The notes under the pieces were generated by a model. It searched no databases, had not been told where the DNA came from, and saw nothing but the letters and a program-made list of their open reading frames with translations. A stretch of 64,000 bases of DNA from Flavobacteriales bacterium. Its GTDB lineage: Bacteria > Bacteroidota > Bacteroidia > Flavobacteriales_F > PHOS-HE28. This document shows, one piece after another, positions 42,477 to 51,066 of this stretch. The first letter of the stretch is position 1, and each line of letters starts with the position of its first letter. Both the position numbers and the translations under genes were made by a program. The DNA lies in assembly GCA_020852835.1 (NCBI GenBank), contig JADZAC010000039.1:1-64000 (forward strand), written 5' to 3'.

Positions 42477-43103
42477 CTAGGCTGCCATCAGCAAGCCCAC
42501 CAAGGCCAAAAACAGCGCTGCTGCCCCCAGGATCATTCCCCCGATGGCCAAGCCCTTTCCGCGTTCATCGCGGTCGCGGCACTGGCGGCTGGCGATCAGG
42601 CCCAGGGCGAATGCAAGGGCGCCGCCTGCCAATAGAAGCAGGGTGCTTTGGGCCAGAAGGGCTGTTCCTACAGCGGCCACCGCCACCGGCAGTGCGGCCA
42701 CGGCCTTGGCGTTCCACCGCTTGGGCTGCTGGGAGAAATAGTCCGTGCTGTCGGAGGCCAGGGTGTTGCCATGGGCCACCAAGGCGGACATGGAAATCGC
42801 ACGATGCACCACCGCAGGCCGTGGGGGCGGGAGCAGCGGAGCGTTGGGGCACGAGGCGGTCACTTCATCCGCCTGATCGTCCGGTCGGCCTTGCTCCACC
42901 CGCCGGGTCCCGTCCGCAGGGGGATGTTCCGTGAGCGCCGGGAAACAGGGCGCGCCCTTGGGGCTTGCCGCCCGGTGGGGATCGGCCGGTCGCCGCCCTT
43001 GTTTCTGAAGCCAAGGATAGTGTGCGGCAGATTGCCGGTACCCGCCGGCGCAACCTGCCACCAGGCCCAGCAGCAAGAGGCAGGGGAGGAGCGGTTGGCG
43101 CAT
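42477..43103 (-). CDS. predicted lipoprotein with two C-terminal membrane helices
   Basis: 208 residues. A hydrophobic start with lipobox LVAGC (Cys about 19). A Pro/Arg-rich region of low complexity follows. The C-terminus has helices AVAALPVAVAAVGTALLAQ, STLLLLAGGALAFALGLIA and, after RDRDERGKG, LAIGGMILGAAALFLALVG. The GKGLAIGGMILG pattern resembles small DUF4190-type membrane modules. No enzyme motif. It is divergent from the barrel gene at 43179 with 75 nt between starts. Confidence 0.6.
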   Translation of the reverse strand: MRQPLLPCLLLLGLVAGCAGGYRQSAAHYPWLQKQGRRPADPHRAASPKGAPCFPALTEHPPADGTRRVEQGRPDDQADEVTASCPNAPLLPPPRPAVVHRAISMSALVAHGNTLASDSTDYFSQQPKRWNAKAVAALPVAVAAVGTALLAQSTLLLLAGGALAFALGLIASRQCRDRDERGKGLAIGGMILGAAALFLALVGLLMAA

Positions 43104-43166
43104 GGCGCAAGCTAGGTTGAAGCAGGGGCCGGTGCAGATATTTCCTTCCGAACCTGCGCCAAAGGC

Positions 43167-43174
43167 GATCTTTG
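43167..43174 (+). promoter_or_regulatory. -7-like element (GATCTTTG)
   Basis: One mismatch from TAnnTTTG, ending 4 nt before the ATG at 43179. Confidence 0.45.
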
Positions 43175-43178
43175 GCCC

Positions 43179-43916
43179 ATGCACCTGCGCTTGGCCGTTA
43201 TCTTGTGCATGTCCCTCTCGGGCATGCCGGTAGGCTGGGCGCAGTTGGGCGTCACCACCTTCGGCCTGCAGGTGAAGCCGGTGATCCCCTTCGGCTTTTT
43301 CGATGCGGACAAGGTCTACCAGCAGGAACACTTGCACGCCACTTTGGCCTTGGACGGGGGCTTGGCCTTCGGCATGGTGGTGCGCACCGGGATCAGCAAG
43401 TCCATTTCACTGGAAGTGGGCTTGGACCAGATCACCCGGCGCTACGATTTTACCATGGCCAACGATACGGCCGGGTATGACGATGCCACCACCGTGCGCT
43501 ACGTGGGCTACGAGCTGCCCGTTACCTGCCTGGTGTACATCCGGCTGGGGGAGCGCACCTGGATGAACAACGCCTTGGGCGCCAGCGTGGACTTCTACCC
43601 CAGCGATGCCAAGCGCGAATTGGCCAATGCCCAAGCTTACCTCTTCCGTCGCAATTGGGCACAGGTGGGCATTGTGGGCAACATCGGGGTGGAGTACCGC
43701 ACCGAGCGCTCCGGTTTCATCTACCTGGGGGCCACCTTTCACCGGCCCTTTGGGGATATGGCCCAAGCAGATGCCACTTGGCTGGACCGCTATGCCAGCT
43801 ACCGGCCATACCGCATGTCCACGGGCCTGAGCGGCAGTTACCTCACGCTGGACCTGCGCTACTACTTTCATGAAGACCCGGACAAGGCGCGCCTGCGCAA
43901 GGCCAGGGGGCGCTGA
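43179..43916 (+). CDS. outer-membrane beta-barrel protein, unknown function
   Basis: 245 residues. Signal peptide LRLAVILCMSLSGMPVGWAQ. The remainder is amphipathic strands (GVTTFGLQVKPVIPFGFF, SISLEVGLDQITRRYDF, VGYELPVTCLVYIRLG, SYLTLDLRYYF) typical of a small 8-10 strand barrel. No close family is recognised. It is followed 38 nt later by the DUF423 gene. Confidence 0.65.
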   Translation: MHLRLAVILCMSLSGMPVGWAQLGVTTFGLQVKPVIPFGFFDADKVYQQEHLHATLALDGGLAFGMVVRTGISKSISLEVGLDQITRRYDFTMANDTAGYDDATTVRYVGYELPVTCLVYIRLGERTWMNNALGASVDFYPSDAKRELANAQAYLFRRNWAQVGIVGNIGVEYRTERSGFIYLGATFHRPFGDMAQADATWLDRYASYRPYRMSTGLSGSYLTLDLRYYFHEDPDKARLRKARGR

Positions 43917-43941
43917 CGATGCAGACCAAGCGCTCTTTGAC

Positions 43942-43949
43942 CACCTTTG
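43942..43949 (+). promoter_or_regulatory. -7-like element (CACCTTTG)
   Basis: One mismatch from TAnnTTTG, ending 5 nt before ATG 43955. It lies inside the longer alternative reading from 43919 and supports the shorter start. Confidence 0.4.
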
Positions 43950-43954
43950 CACCC

Positions 43955-44359
43955 ATGGCAACCCTTAGAAGTGAACGAACCTTGGCCTGGGCCGCCGCCA
44001 TCCTGCTGGTGGCCGTCGCCTTGGGGGCCTTTGGCGCCCATGGCATCCAAGGCCGCGTGGACGATCGGGCATTTCACAATTGGGGCACAGCGGCGCAGTA
44101 CCAGTTCATACACGGGTTGGCCCTCTTGGGCTTGGCCGCACTGGAACCACGGCTGCCCTCGCGCGTGGTGGGCTTTGTGCGCATCCTCTTCCTGCTCGGG
44201 ATCCTCTGCTTTTGCGGCTCGCTATATCTGCTGGCCGTGCGCGACCTGGCGGGGATCCAGGCCTGGGCACGGGCCCTGGGGCCCATCACCCCGCTGGGCG
44301 GCCTGATGTTCATGGCCGGTTGGGCCGCGCTGCTGGTAGGCGCCTTCCGCAAGGGCTGA
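43955..44359 (+). CDS. DUF423 family membrane protein
   Basis: 134 residues with four hydrophobic helices. ALGAFGAHGIQ near the N-terminus, QFIHGLALLGLA, and TPLGGLMFMAGWAALLVGA at the end are DUF423 (YgdD-type) signatures. Inner-membrane protein of unknown function. An ATG at 43919 in frame would add 12 residues, but a promoter-like site sits between. Confidence 0.85.
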   Translation: MATLRSERTLAWAAAILLVAVALGAFGAHGIQGRVDDRAFHNWGTAAQYQFIHGLALLGLAALEPRLPSRVVGFVRILFLLGILCFCGSLYLLAVRDLAGIQAWARALGPITPLGGLMFMAGWAALLVGAFRKG

Positions 44360-44393
44360 CGCCCGTCAACTGGCGCGACCGGGGGGCTTGCCG

Positions 44394-44401
44394 TACATTT
44401 G
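44394..44401 (+). promoter_or_regulatory. -7 promoter element (TACATTTG) of pckA
   Basis: Perfect TAnnTTTG, 26 nt before the ATG of the PEP carboxykinase gene. Confidence 0.6.
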
Positions 44402-44427
44402 CGCCTCCAAAATCGAATCCTACTGCC

Positions 44428-46044
44428 ATGAACGAATTCGGATTGAAGCCGAAGAACGCCGACCTGTCGAAGATCGGCTTGGTAAACCTGGGCGACATCT
44501 ATTGGAACCTGGAGCCGGCGGAACTGGTGGAGCACACCATCGTGAACGGACAAGGCGTGCTGGCGGACAGCGGAGCGCTGGCCGTGGATACCGGTGAATT
44601 CACGGGCCGCAGCCCCAAGGACAAGTTTTGTGTTAAGGACAACACCACCGAAGGCACGGTGTGGTGGGGCGATGTGAACATCCCCATGGACCCGGCGGCC
44701 TTTGAACGGCTTCGTGAGCGCATGGCGGCCTACATGATGGGGCGCGAGGCCTATGTGCACGATGCCCATGCCTGCGCCGACCTGGCCTTCAAGCTGAACA
44801 TCCGCCTGGTGGCCGAGCTGCCCTGGGGCGCGCTCTTCGGCAGCAACATGTTCCTGCGGCCCAAGCGCTCCGAGCTGGAGGGCTTTGCGCCCGACTGGCA
44901 TATCCTGTGCGCCCCCGGTTTCATGGCCGACCCGAAGATCGACGGCACCCGCCAGCACAATTTCGCGGCATTGGACTTCAGCCGCAAAATGATCTTGATC
45001 GGCGGCACCGCCTACACCGGCGAGATCAAGAAGGGCATCTTCAGCGTGCTCAACTACATCCTGCCGCAAAACCACGATGTGCTCAGCATGCACTGCTCGG
45101 CCAACATCGGCAAGGGCGGTGATACGGCCGTGTTCTTCGGCCTCAGCGGCACGGGCAAAACCACCCTCAGCGCCGACCCCGACCGCCAGCTCATCGGCGA
45201 TGATGAGCACGGCTGGAGCAATAACGGCGTCTTCAACTTCGAGGGCGGATGCTATGCCAAGTGCATCGACCTCTCCGCCGAGAAGGAGCCCGACATCTGG
45301 GCCGCGGTGAAGTTCGGCGCCCTGCTGGAAAACGTGGGTTTCGGCGAAGGCAGCGAAAGCAAGGTGGACTTCAGCGACAAGAGCAAGACCGAGAACACCC
45401 GGGTGAGCTACCCCATTGAGCACATCGCCAACCATGCGGTGCCCAGCATGGGCGGCCACCCCAGGAACATCTTCTTCCTTACCTGCGACGCCTATGGCGT
45501 GCTGCCCCCCATCAGCAAGCTGGACGCGGGCCAGGCCATGTACTGGTTCCTCAGCGGCTACACCGCCAAGGTGGCCGGTACCGAAGCGGGCATCACCGAG
45601 CCAAAGACCGTGTTCAGCGCGTGCTTCGGCGCGCCGTTCCTGCCCCTGCACCCCACCAAGTATGCCGACATGCTGGGTGAGCGCATGAAGAAGCACAACG
45701 TGCACGTATGGCTGGTGAACACCGGCTGGAGCGGCGGGGCCTATGGCACCGGCGAGCGCATGAAGCTCAAGTTCACCCGTGCCATGATCACCGCCGCCCT
45801 CAATGGCGAGCTGGACAAAGTGGCCTATGCCCACCATCCGGTGTTCGGCGTGAACATGCCCGCCAGCTGCCCCAACGTGCCCGCAGAGATCCTCGATCCG
45901 CGCAATACGTGGAAGGACAAGGCGGCCTATGATGCCCAGGCCGACAAGTTGGCCGCGGCCTTCCAGGCCAACTTCAACAAGTACCGCGACAGCGCCAGCG
46001 CGGAGATCATCCAGGCCGAACCCAAGGCAAGGGTGAGCGCTTGA
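44428..46044 (+). CDS. pckA: phosphoenolpyruvate carboxykinase (ATP)
   Basis: 538 residues, full length for the ATP-dependent enzyme. It converts oxaloacetate and ATP to PEP, CO2 and ADP at the entry to gluconeogenesis. Visible sites: TGEFTGRSPKDKF, NIRLVAELPWGALFGSNMF, the P-loop FFGLSGTGKTTLS (about 238-247), IGDDEHGWS (metal-binding Asp), FNFEGGCYAKC and NTGWSGGAYGTGERMKL. Every catalytic element looks intact. Cytoplasmic. Confidence 0.98.
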   Translation: MNEFGLKPKNADLSKIGLVNLGDIYWNLEPAELVEHTIVNGQGVLADSGALAVDTGEFTGRSPKDKFCVKDNTTEGTVWWGDVNIPMDPAAFERLRERMAAYMMGREAYVHDAHACADLAFKLNIRLVAELPWGALFGSNMFLRPKRSELEGFAPDWHILCAPGFMADPKIDGTRQHNFAALDFSRKMILIGGTAYTGEIKKGIFSVLNYILPQNHDVLSMHCSANIGKGGDTAVFFGLSGTGKTTLSADPDRQLIGDDEHGWSNNGVFNFEGGCYAKCIDLSAEKEPDIWAAVKFGALLENVGFGEGSESKVDFSDKSKTENTRVSYPIEHIANHAVPSMGGHPRNIFFLTCDAYGVLPPISKLDAGQAMYWFLSGYTAKVAGTEAGITEPKTVFSACFGAPFLPLHPTKYADMLGERMKKHNVHVWLVNTGWSGGAYGTGERMKLKFTRAMITAALNGELDKVAYAHHPVFGVNMPASCPNVPAEILDPRNTWKDKAAYDAQADKLAAAFQANFNKYRDSASAEIIQAEPKARVSA

Positions 46045-46117
46045 TCCTTTCGGGCCCGGAAGTTGCAGCGCCCGTATCACGTGCCCGATACACCGTGGAC
46101 GGCTTGACCGAACGTGC

Positions 46118-47578
46118 ATGCGTACCCGAAACTACCGGTTGTTGGCAGCCAGCACCGTGCTCGTGTCCTCTTGGGCCACGGCACAGCTGGACCCGCTGAC
46201 CACCATGGTCAACCCGGAGCAGCTGCGCGAAGACCTGGAAGTGGTGCGCCGATCGGTGGAGCAGGTGCATCCGGACCCCTACCGCTACCAGCCCGTGGAG
46301 CAGTTGGGCATGCGCTTCGACAGCGTGGCTGCATCGATCCGCGAGCCCATGACCGCCGAGGACTTTATGCGGGCCGTGCGGCCGTTGTTCCACGCCATCG
46401 GCTCGGCCGAAACCCGGCTGCTGCCTTCAGCAGCCTTGCAGCAGGCCTATGCGCACCAGGTAAAGCTCATCCCCTTCACCGTGGCGGTGATCAACGGCCG
46501 CTTGTACGTGGATGAGGAGCTTAAGGGCTTCCGCTCGCTGCCAACGGCCGCCGAACTGCTGAAGGTGAACGGACGAAGCGGGGCCGAGATCCTCGCCCTG
46601 CTGCGCAAGGCTCAAGTGCCCGAAGGCGCCGACACCACCTTGCTGGACCGCCGGATCGAACAGGACTTTCCCTTGATGTACCGCCGATCCGTGGAGGCCG
46701 CCGACCGGTTCGTAGTGGAGTACCGCGACCTTTCCGGTGCCACGGGACAGCGGGAGATCTTTGCCTTGACCAAGGACGAAATGCGGCAATCCCGCCGCCC
46801 AAAGGGCCTGCAGGTGCAGCCCTGGCGACTGGAAGCGATCCCGGCGACGCGCACGGCATGGCTCACCCTTTCCACCTTCAACGCCGCGGCGTTGCTCGAA
46901 CAGCGCATAAACCCCGAGCGCTTCCTCAGCGATGTGCTCGGTGCCTTGCGCAAGTCCGAAGCCGCCACCCTGGTGATCGATGTGCGCGGTGCCGGCGGCG
47001 AAGATCCCGGCATGGCCGAGGCGGTCTTCAGCTTGATCGCGCAGCAACCGTTCCGCGTGCTCAAGTCCATGTATGTGCGAAGCGGGCGCGTACCCGATTC
47101 CTATCGTTATGCGGAGCCGGCACCGGAGTTTTTCGCCTCGGCCGAAGGCGCCTACATGCCTGAGCACAACGGTCGCCGGGTGCTCAAGGCCGATGACCCG
47201 CGCCTGGAGAAACTGGAGCCGGCTGCAACGGCGTTCCAAGGCAAGGTGTACGTGGTGTGTAACGGATCGACCACCGGTGCCGCCGCCGCCTTTGTAATGA
47301 TGGCCAAGCGCACCGGCCGTGCACGCACCGTGGGCGAGGAAACCGGGAGCAATGCCGCCAGCTTCTGCGGGGGGCGCAAGATGCATTTTACGCTGCCCAA
47401 CACGGGATGCGTGCTGCATGTGCCCATGACCTGCTTCGTGCCGGAAGGCACGCCGAGCGGCCCCTTGGACCGCGGGGAAATGCCCACCTATGGCGTGCCT
47501 CCCCGGGTGCAGGACCTGGCCCAAGGGCGGGATACCGTGCGTGAGGCGTTGCTCAACCTGGTGGCCGAGATGCAATGA
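46118..47578 (+). CDS. S41-like peptidase with altered catalytic position
   Basis: 486 residues. Signal peptide YRLLAASTVLVSSWATAQ, then an N-terminal helical domain (REDLEVVRRSVEQVHPDPYR) seen in S41/tricorn-type proteases. The core has VIDVRGAGGEDPGMAE and VYVVCNGSTTGAAAAFV followed by ARTVGEETGSNAASF. In typical S41 enzymes the residue five after the Asn is the nucleophilic Ser (NGxTFSA). Here that position is Gly387, so normal serine catalysis seems lost. Periplasmic. The BtuF-like lipoprotein gene overlaps its stop by 4 nt. The substrate is unknown; it may be a binding protein. Confidence 0.75.
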   Translation: MRTRNYRLLAASTVLVSSWATAQLDPLTTMVNPEQLREDLEVVRRSVEQVHPDPYRYQPVEQLGMRFDSVAASIREPMTAEDFMRAVRPLFHAIGSAETRLLPSAALQQAYAHQVKLIPFTVAVINGRLYVDEELKGFRSLPTAAELLKVNGRSGAEILALLRKAQVPEGADTTLLDRRIEQDFPLMYRRSVEAADRFVVEYRDLSGATGQREIFALTKDEMRQSRRPKGLQVQPWRLEAIPATRTAWLTLSTFNAAALLEQRINPERFLSDVLGALRKSEAATLVIDVRGAGGEDPGMAEAVFSLIAQQPFRVLKSMYVRSGRVPDSYRYAEPAPEFFASAEGAYMPEHNGRRVLKADDPRLEKLEPAATAFQGKVYVVCNGSTTGAAAAFVMMAKRTGRARTVGEETGSNAASFCGGRKMHFTLPNTGCVLHVPMTCFVPEGTPSGPLDRGEMPTYGVPPRVQDLAQGRDTVREALLNLVAEMQ

Positions 47579-48708
47579 TCAAACAGGCCCAAGGCATCGG
47601 CGGGTTGTTCATCCTGGGGGGCGCGGTGCTGTTCATGCAAGCCTGCTCCAGCCCGGTGCAACACACTGGCTGGGACGGTTGGCAGCGCGAACCGTTGCAC
47701 GCTGCGGAATACTTCCAACTGTGGCGGCGGGGCGAGGACCGGCTGCTGCTCACCTTCGGGCCTGGCGGAACGGTGGATACCACGGGCATCATTGTTCTGG
47801 CACCACACGGGGCAAAGGAAGATCTGCCCGGCGGAGCCACCCTGCTGCGCCAGCCGCCCCGGCGCGTGGCATTGTTCAGCACCACCCACGCCTCGTTCCT
47901 ATCGGCATTGGGCCGTGCGGATGCCGTGGTGGGCTGTGCTTGGACTGACCGCCTGCGCGACCCGCAGGTGGCCGGCATGGCACGGGCAGGCAAGATCACG
48001 GAGATCGCCACTGCCGAGGGGTTGGACCGGGAGCGCATGCTGTTGCTGGCACCGGAAGTCTTGTTCACCTATCCGTACGGCAACCCCAAAAACGTCTCCG
48101 TAGGCGTGGGGATGTCCACCGTGCCGGTGGCGGAATACCTCGAATGCCACCCGTTGGGCCGTGCGGAATGGATCCGGGCCTTCGGCATGCTGTTGGGGCA
48201 GGAGGAACAGGCCGCGGAGCGCTTTCGGGCCATCGTACAGCGGTATCAGGCGGCCATGGCCTCCGTACCGAAGGATTCCCTCGCACCGGCGGTATTCTTC
48301 GGCAGCTCGTGGAAGGGGGCATGGTCCGTGCCGGCGGGCAACAGTTACATGGCGCAACTGATCAACGATGCCGGGGGGCGCTACCTCTTCGCCGATCGGC
48401 AGTCCACCGGCAACTTGGACCTGGACCTGGAAACGGTGCTGACCATCGGTGCCCAGGCCCATCGGTGGGGGCGAATTCTGGAATTGGACCACCCCGTGGC
48501 GGCAACGGATGTCGGCGGCAATGACGGCCGCATCATGGCCTTGCCGGCCTTCACCGGGCATGGGGCGTTCTACGGCAACAGTGCAGAGAGCGACCTCTTC
48601 GGCCAGGCCGGCCTGGAACCCGACGTGGTGCTGCTCGACCTGATCGGCATCCTTCGGCCCGAATTGGCCCGTGGGCGCGAGCCGGTCTACTTCAAGCCCG
48701 TTCAATAA
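47575..48708 (+). CDS. BtuF/FepB-like ABC-transporter substrate-binding lipoprotein
   Basis: 377 residues. Lipobox MQACS near residue 23. Two-lobe periplasmic binding pattern: RVALFSTTHASFLSALGRAD AVVG at lobe one, a long middle helix with AEWIRAFGMLLGQEEQAAERF, then VFFGSSWKGAWSVPAGNSY and VLTIGAQAHRW in lobe two. The family delivers cobalamin, haem or ferric siderophores. No permease or ATPase gene is next to it. Its start is coupled to the S41-like gene (ATGA), so the two may handle one ligand. It overlaps the convergent DUF962 gene by 7 nt. Confidence 0.8.
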   Translation: MIKQAQGIGGLFILGGAVLFMQACSSPVQHTGWDGWQREPLHAAEYFQLWRRGEDRLLLTFGPGGTVDTTGIIVLAPHGAKEDLPGGATLLRQPPRRVALFSTTHASFLSALGRADAVVGCAWTDRLRDPQVAGMARAGKITEIATAEGLDRERMLLLAPEVLFTYPYGNPKNVSVGVGMSTVPVAEYLECHPLGRAEWIRAFGMLLGQEEQAAERFRAIVQRYQAAMASVPKDSLAPAVFFGSSWKGAWSVPAGNSYMAQLINDAGGRYLFADRQSTGNLDLDLETVLTIGAQAHRWGRILELDHPVAATDVGGNDGRIMALPAFTGHGAFYGNSAESDLFGQAGLEPDVVLLDLIGILRPELARGREPVYFKPVQ

Positions 48709-49172
48709 CCTATGCCCAGCCTGCGGTAGAGCTTGGCCATCAGCCACGCCGGGCCGATCAGCAGGAACTGGAGGTCCTTGAGAAAGCTGGGCTTCTTGCC
48801 CTCCACGCCGTGGCCGATGAACTGGGCGATCCAGGCCAGCGCGAAGACCGCCAGGCAGATCGCCCATAGCGGCCATGCCGCATGTTGGTCCAGCCATCGG
48901 CCTGCCAGCACGCACAGCATGCTGAACACGGCCATGCCCACGGCAATGGAGAAGCTGCGCTGCATGTAAAAGATCCATACCGCCCCCATGGCGAGCAAGG
49001 CCCACAGGTAGCGGTCCACATAGGGGTATGCCGGAGCCGGGATGGCCATCAGAAAGCCGGTGATGCTGAAATAGATCAGCGGCACCGCGACCCAGTGCAC
49101 GGCCACGTTCACCCCGTTGCGGTGGCTCTCGCCATATTCATCGAACCACTGCTGGATGGAGCGTTTGCCCAT
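48702..49172 (-). CDS. DUF962 / Mpo1-like membrane protein
   Basis: 156 residues. QQWFDEYGESHRNGVNVAVH, WVAVPLIYFSITGFLM and AWIAQFIGHGVEGKKPSF, with GPAWLMAKLYRRLG at the end, are family signatures. Four membrane helices. The yeast member Mpo1 is an Fe(II)-dependent dioxygenase in alpha-oxidation of 2-hydroxy fatty acids; His residues in SHRNG, VHW and IGHG are kept here. The bacterial role is unproven. It is the last gene of a seven-gene run, 10 nt after the DinB-like gene. Confidence 0.87.
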   Translation of the reverse strand: MGKRSIQQWFDEYGESHRNGVNVAVHWVAVPLIYFSITGFLMAIPAPAYPYVDRYLWALLAMGAVWIFYMQRSFSIAVGMAVFSMLCVLAGRWLDQHAAWPLWAICLAVFALAWIAQFIGHGVEGKKPSFLKDLQFLLIGPAWLMAKLYRRLGIGY

Positions 49173-49182
49173 GCCTGAAGTT

Positions 49183-49704
49183 TCAGGCAAGATAACGTTC
49201 GCGTATGATCCGCAGGTGGTGCTCGGAATGCCCGGCAATGATCCATCCCAGGGCCGGCACGGTGATGTGCTTGCCATTGGCGGTGCCGCTGCAGGCCAAG
49301 GCCTCGGCATCGAAACTGTGGAACAGTTCAACGGTGGACCTGCGCACGGCCGCCAATTCACGCAGGATGTCCTCAATGTTGCGGGCTGCGGTGCGCGCCT
49401 TGGCCTGGTAGGCATCCTCGTCCATGCTGGGCAGGTTGGCTTGTTCGCCCCGGGCGATGCACAGCGCCCTGTAGCTGAACACGCGCTCAGTGTCGATGAT
49501 GTGCTGGAACACCTCCTTGGTGGTCCACTTGCCCGGAGCATAGCGGAACTCCCATCGGTCTTCGGGTACCAGGTCGCGGGTGCGGAGCTCCTCCGCGCTG
49601 GCATGGTGGAAGGCTGTGGAAAGGTCCTCACCATGGGCTGCCAGCAGGTAAGCACCGTGGTAGGCGGGGAAATCACCCGGTTTAGGCCTTCTGATCGTTT
49701 CCAT
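49183..49704 (-). CDS. DinB-superfamily protein
   Basis: 173 residues, a four-helix bundle of the DinB/YfiT type. RYAPGKWTTKEVFQHIIDTE provides the first metal-binding His, and GWIIAGHSEHHLRII the other two. These proteins bind a divalent metal; related ones act as thiol transferases or damage-induced proteins, but most are unassigned. It starts 33 nt after the stop of the YdcF-like gene. Confidence 0.88.
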   Translation of the reverse strand: METIRRPKPGDFPAYHGAYLLAAHGEDLSTAFHHASAEELRTRDLVPEDRWEFRYAPGKWTTKEVFQHIIDTERVFSYRALCIARGEQANLPSMDEDAYQAKARTAARNIEDILRELAAVRRSTVELFHSFDAEALACSGTANGKHITVPALGWIIAGHSEHHLRIIRERYLA

Positions 49705-49737
49705 GCCCGAAAGTTACGCTTGGGCGCCGGGTGGCGT

Positions 49738-50691
49738 TCATTTCGGTGGAAGCACCGAATGCTTGATGCGCACGGCCTGCTTTTCCGGTGTGCCGAACAC
49801 TTCCTTGAGCACGGTGAGCCAGCCCCGTGAACTGCGCCACCAGTTGGCATGTGTGCAATACGGGTCGGTGAGGGCCACCACGCCCACGCGAACGCCGGGG
49901 CCGCAAGCGGCCTGGAACAGGTTGCGCGAACGGCGGGCATGCACGCCCACGGTGGCCACATCAAAGGCGGTAAGACCGTCATTACGGGCCTGGATGCCGA
50001 AGGCATGGGCATTGCCCCAGGTACGGCTGCGCGGCAGGCCGTAGGCCGGTACGGCGGTGATCGTGCCGGATGGCACGCCCAGGCGTATCAGCCCATCCCT
50101 TGCCTTTTGGGCGTAGGTGGGCCAAGCCGGGGCGTTGACATCTTCAGGGCGGGTGAACCAGGACCGCTCCTGGAGCAAATTGATGTTCACACCGCCTACG
50201 GCGGCATCCGCAACGAAGATGGACGGGGCATCCCCGGCAACCCCGGTGGACCATGCCGTAAGTTGGATGCCTGCAGTGCGGCGGGGCAACGGCGCAGTGT
50301 ACACCTGCGGCTCCGGCCCCACGGACCGGTTCAGCAAGGTGTCGCCGTCCGCGACCAGCGTGAAGCCCGCCCCGGGCAGGCCGCTGATATCCACTTCCAG
50401 CGTGGCTTGTGCTGCTTCACGCAACACCACGGAAAGGCCATGGCCGGGCCTGAGGTAGTAGGAGAAGGGGCGTACGGTGCCGGTGGTGTATACCCGGGTG
50501 TAGCCACTGTCAAGGACCAGCTGGGCGGCTTGCTGCAAGGCGGCTTCTTCCATCCACCCTTCCACCACCAGCACGTGGCTGCCGGTGCGCCCCGTGATGG
50601 CCAAATACGGCCAAGCCTGCCAGGTGATGGCGGCCAGCACCACCAACGGCCCGGCGACCACCCACCAAAAGGTCCTGCGTGTGCGCTTCAT
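49738..50691 (-). CDS. YdcF/ElyC-like (DUF218) protein interrupted by a beta-rich domain
   Basis: 317 residues. One N-terminal membrane helix (FWWVVAGPLVVLAAITW). SHVLVVEGWMEEAALQQAA with YTRVYTTG begins a DUF218 Rossmann-like domain. From about residue 85 to 180 there is a beta-rich insert (TLEVDISGLPGAGFTLVADG ... GIQLTAWSTGVAGDAPSIFV) with carbohydrate-binding-module character. The DUF218 fold then resumes (LIRLGVPSGTITAVPAYGLP, RSRTWGNA, FDVATVGVHARRSRNLF). Probably anchored facing the periplasm. DUF218 proteins affect envelope polymers; the insert suggests glycan binding (inference). It overlaps the TPR gene by 4 nt. Confidence 0.65.
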   Translation of the reverse strand: MKRTRRTFWWVVAGPLVVLAAITWQAWPYLAITGRTGSHVLVVEGWMEEAALQQAAQLVLDSGYTRVYTTGTVRPFSYYLRPGHGLSVVLREAAQATLEVDISGLPGAGFTLVADGDTLLNRSVGPEPQVYTAPLPRRTAGIQLTAWSTGVAGDAPSIFVADAAVGGVNINLLQERSWFTRPEDVNAPAWPTYAQKARDGLIRLGVPSGTITAVPAYGLPRSRTWGNAHAFGIQARNDGLTAFDVATVGVHARRSRNLFQAACGPGVRVGVVALTDPYCTHANWWRSSRGWLTVLKEVFGTPEKQAVRIKHSVLPPK

Positions 50692-51014
50692 TCCCCTGCT
50701 TCCTCCAGGCTGTTGCGCAGGGCCAGGAGCTCGCCGCGTGCCTTGGCATCACCGGTGATCAGGCATTGCAGGGCTCCGGCCTTGCACGCTTCCATGGCCG
50801 CGGCAGTATGCCCCAGGTCCGCTAGGATCACGGCAAATTGGTAGTAGCAGGCAACGTATTTCGGGTCTTCCTCCACCAACGTGCGAAGGTCCGCTGCGGC
50901 AGCCTCCATTTCCCCGTCGCGCTTTTTCTCCATGGCTATGGCGTAGCGTAGGAATTGATCGCCCGGCTCTTCGGCGAGCATGGCGTGCAGTTGGGCGAGG
51001 CGGGGGGAGGACAT
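50688..51014 (-). CDS. small TPR protein
   Basis: 108 residues. Two to three tetratricopeptide helices pairs: DQFLRYAIAMEKKRDGEMEA, then VACYYQFAVILADLGHTAAA. No signal peptide, so a cytoplasmic adaptor is likely. ATGA overlap with the YdcF-like gene downstream; 52 nt after the membrane-protein gene upstream. Confidence 0.75.
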   Translation of the reverse strand: MSSPRLAQLHAMLAEEPGDQFLRYAIAMEKKRDGEMEAAAADLRTLVEEDPKYVACYYQFAVILADLGHTAAAMEACKAGALQCLITGDAKARGELLALRNSLEEAGE

Positions 51015-51066
51015 GGGTATGGTCGCACCGCAAATTACTGCGCAAGGACTGAGCTTAGGTAAAAAG

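Noticed and set aside
43919-43954. Extended start of the DUF423 gene
   Set aside because: A CACCTTTG promoter-like element lies inside the extension and the family begins near the first helix, so ATG 43955 is better.
44074-46119. Open frame of 681 codons on the minus strand
   Set aside because: Antisense to PEP carboxykinase; Gly/His/Val-rich translation without recognisable domains.
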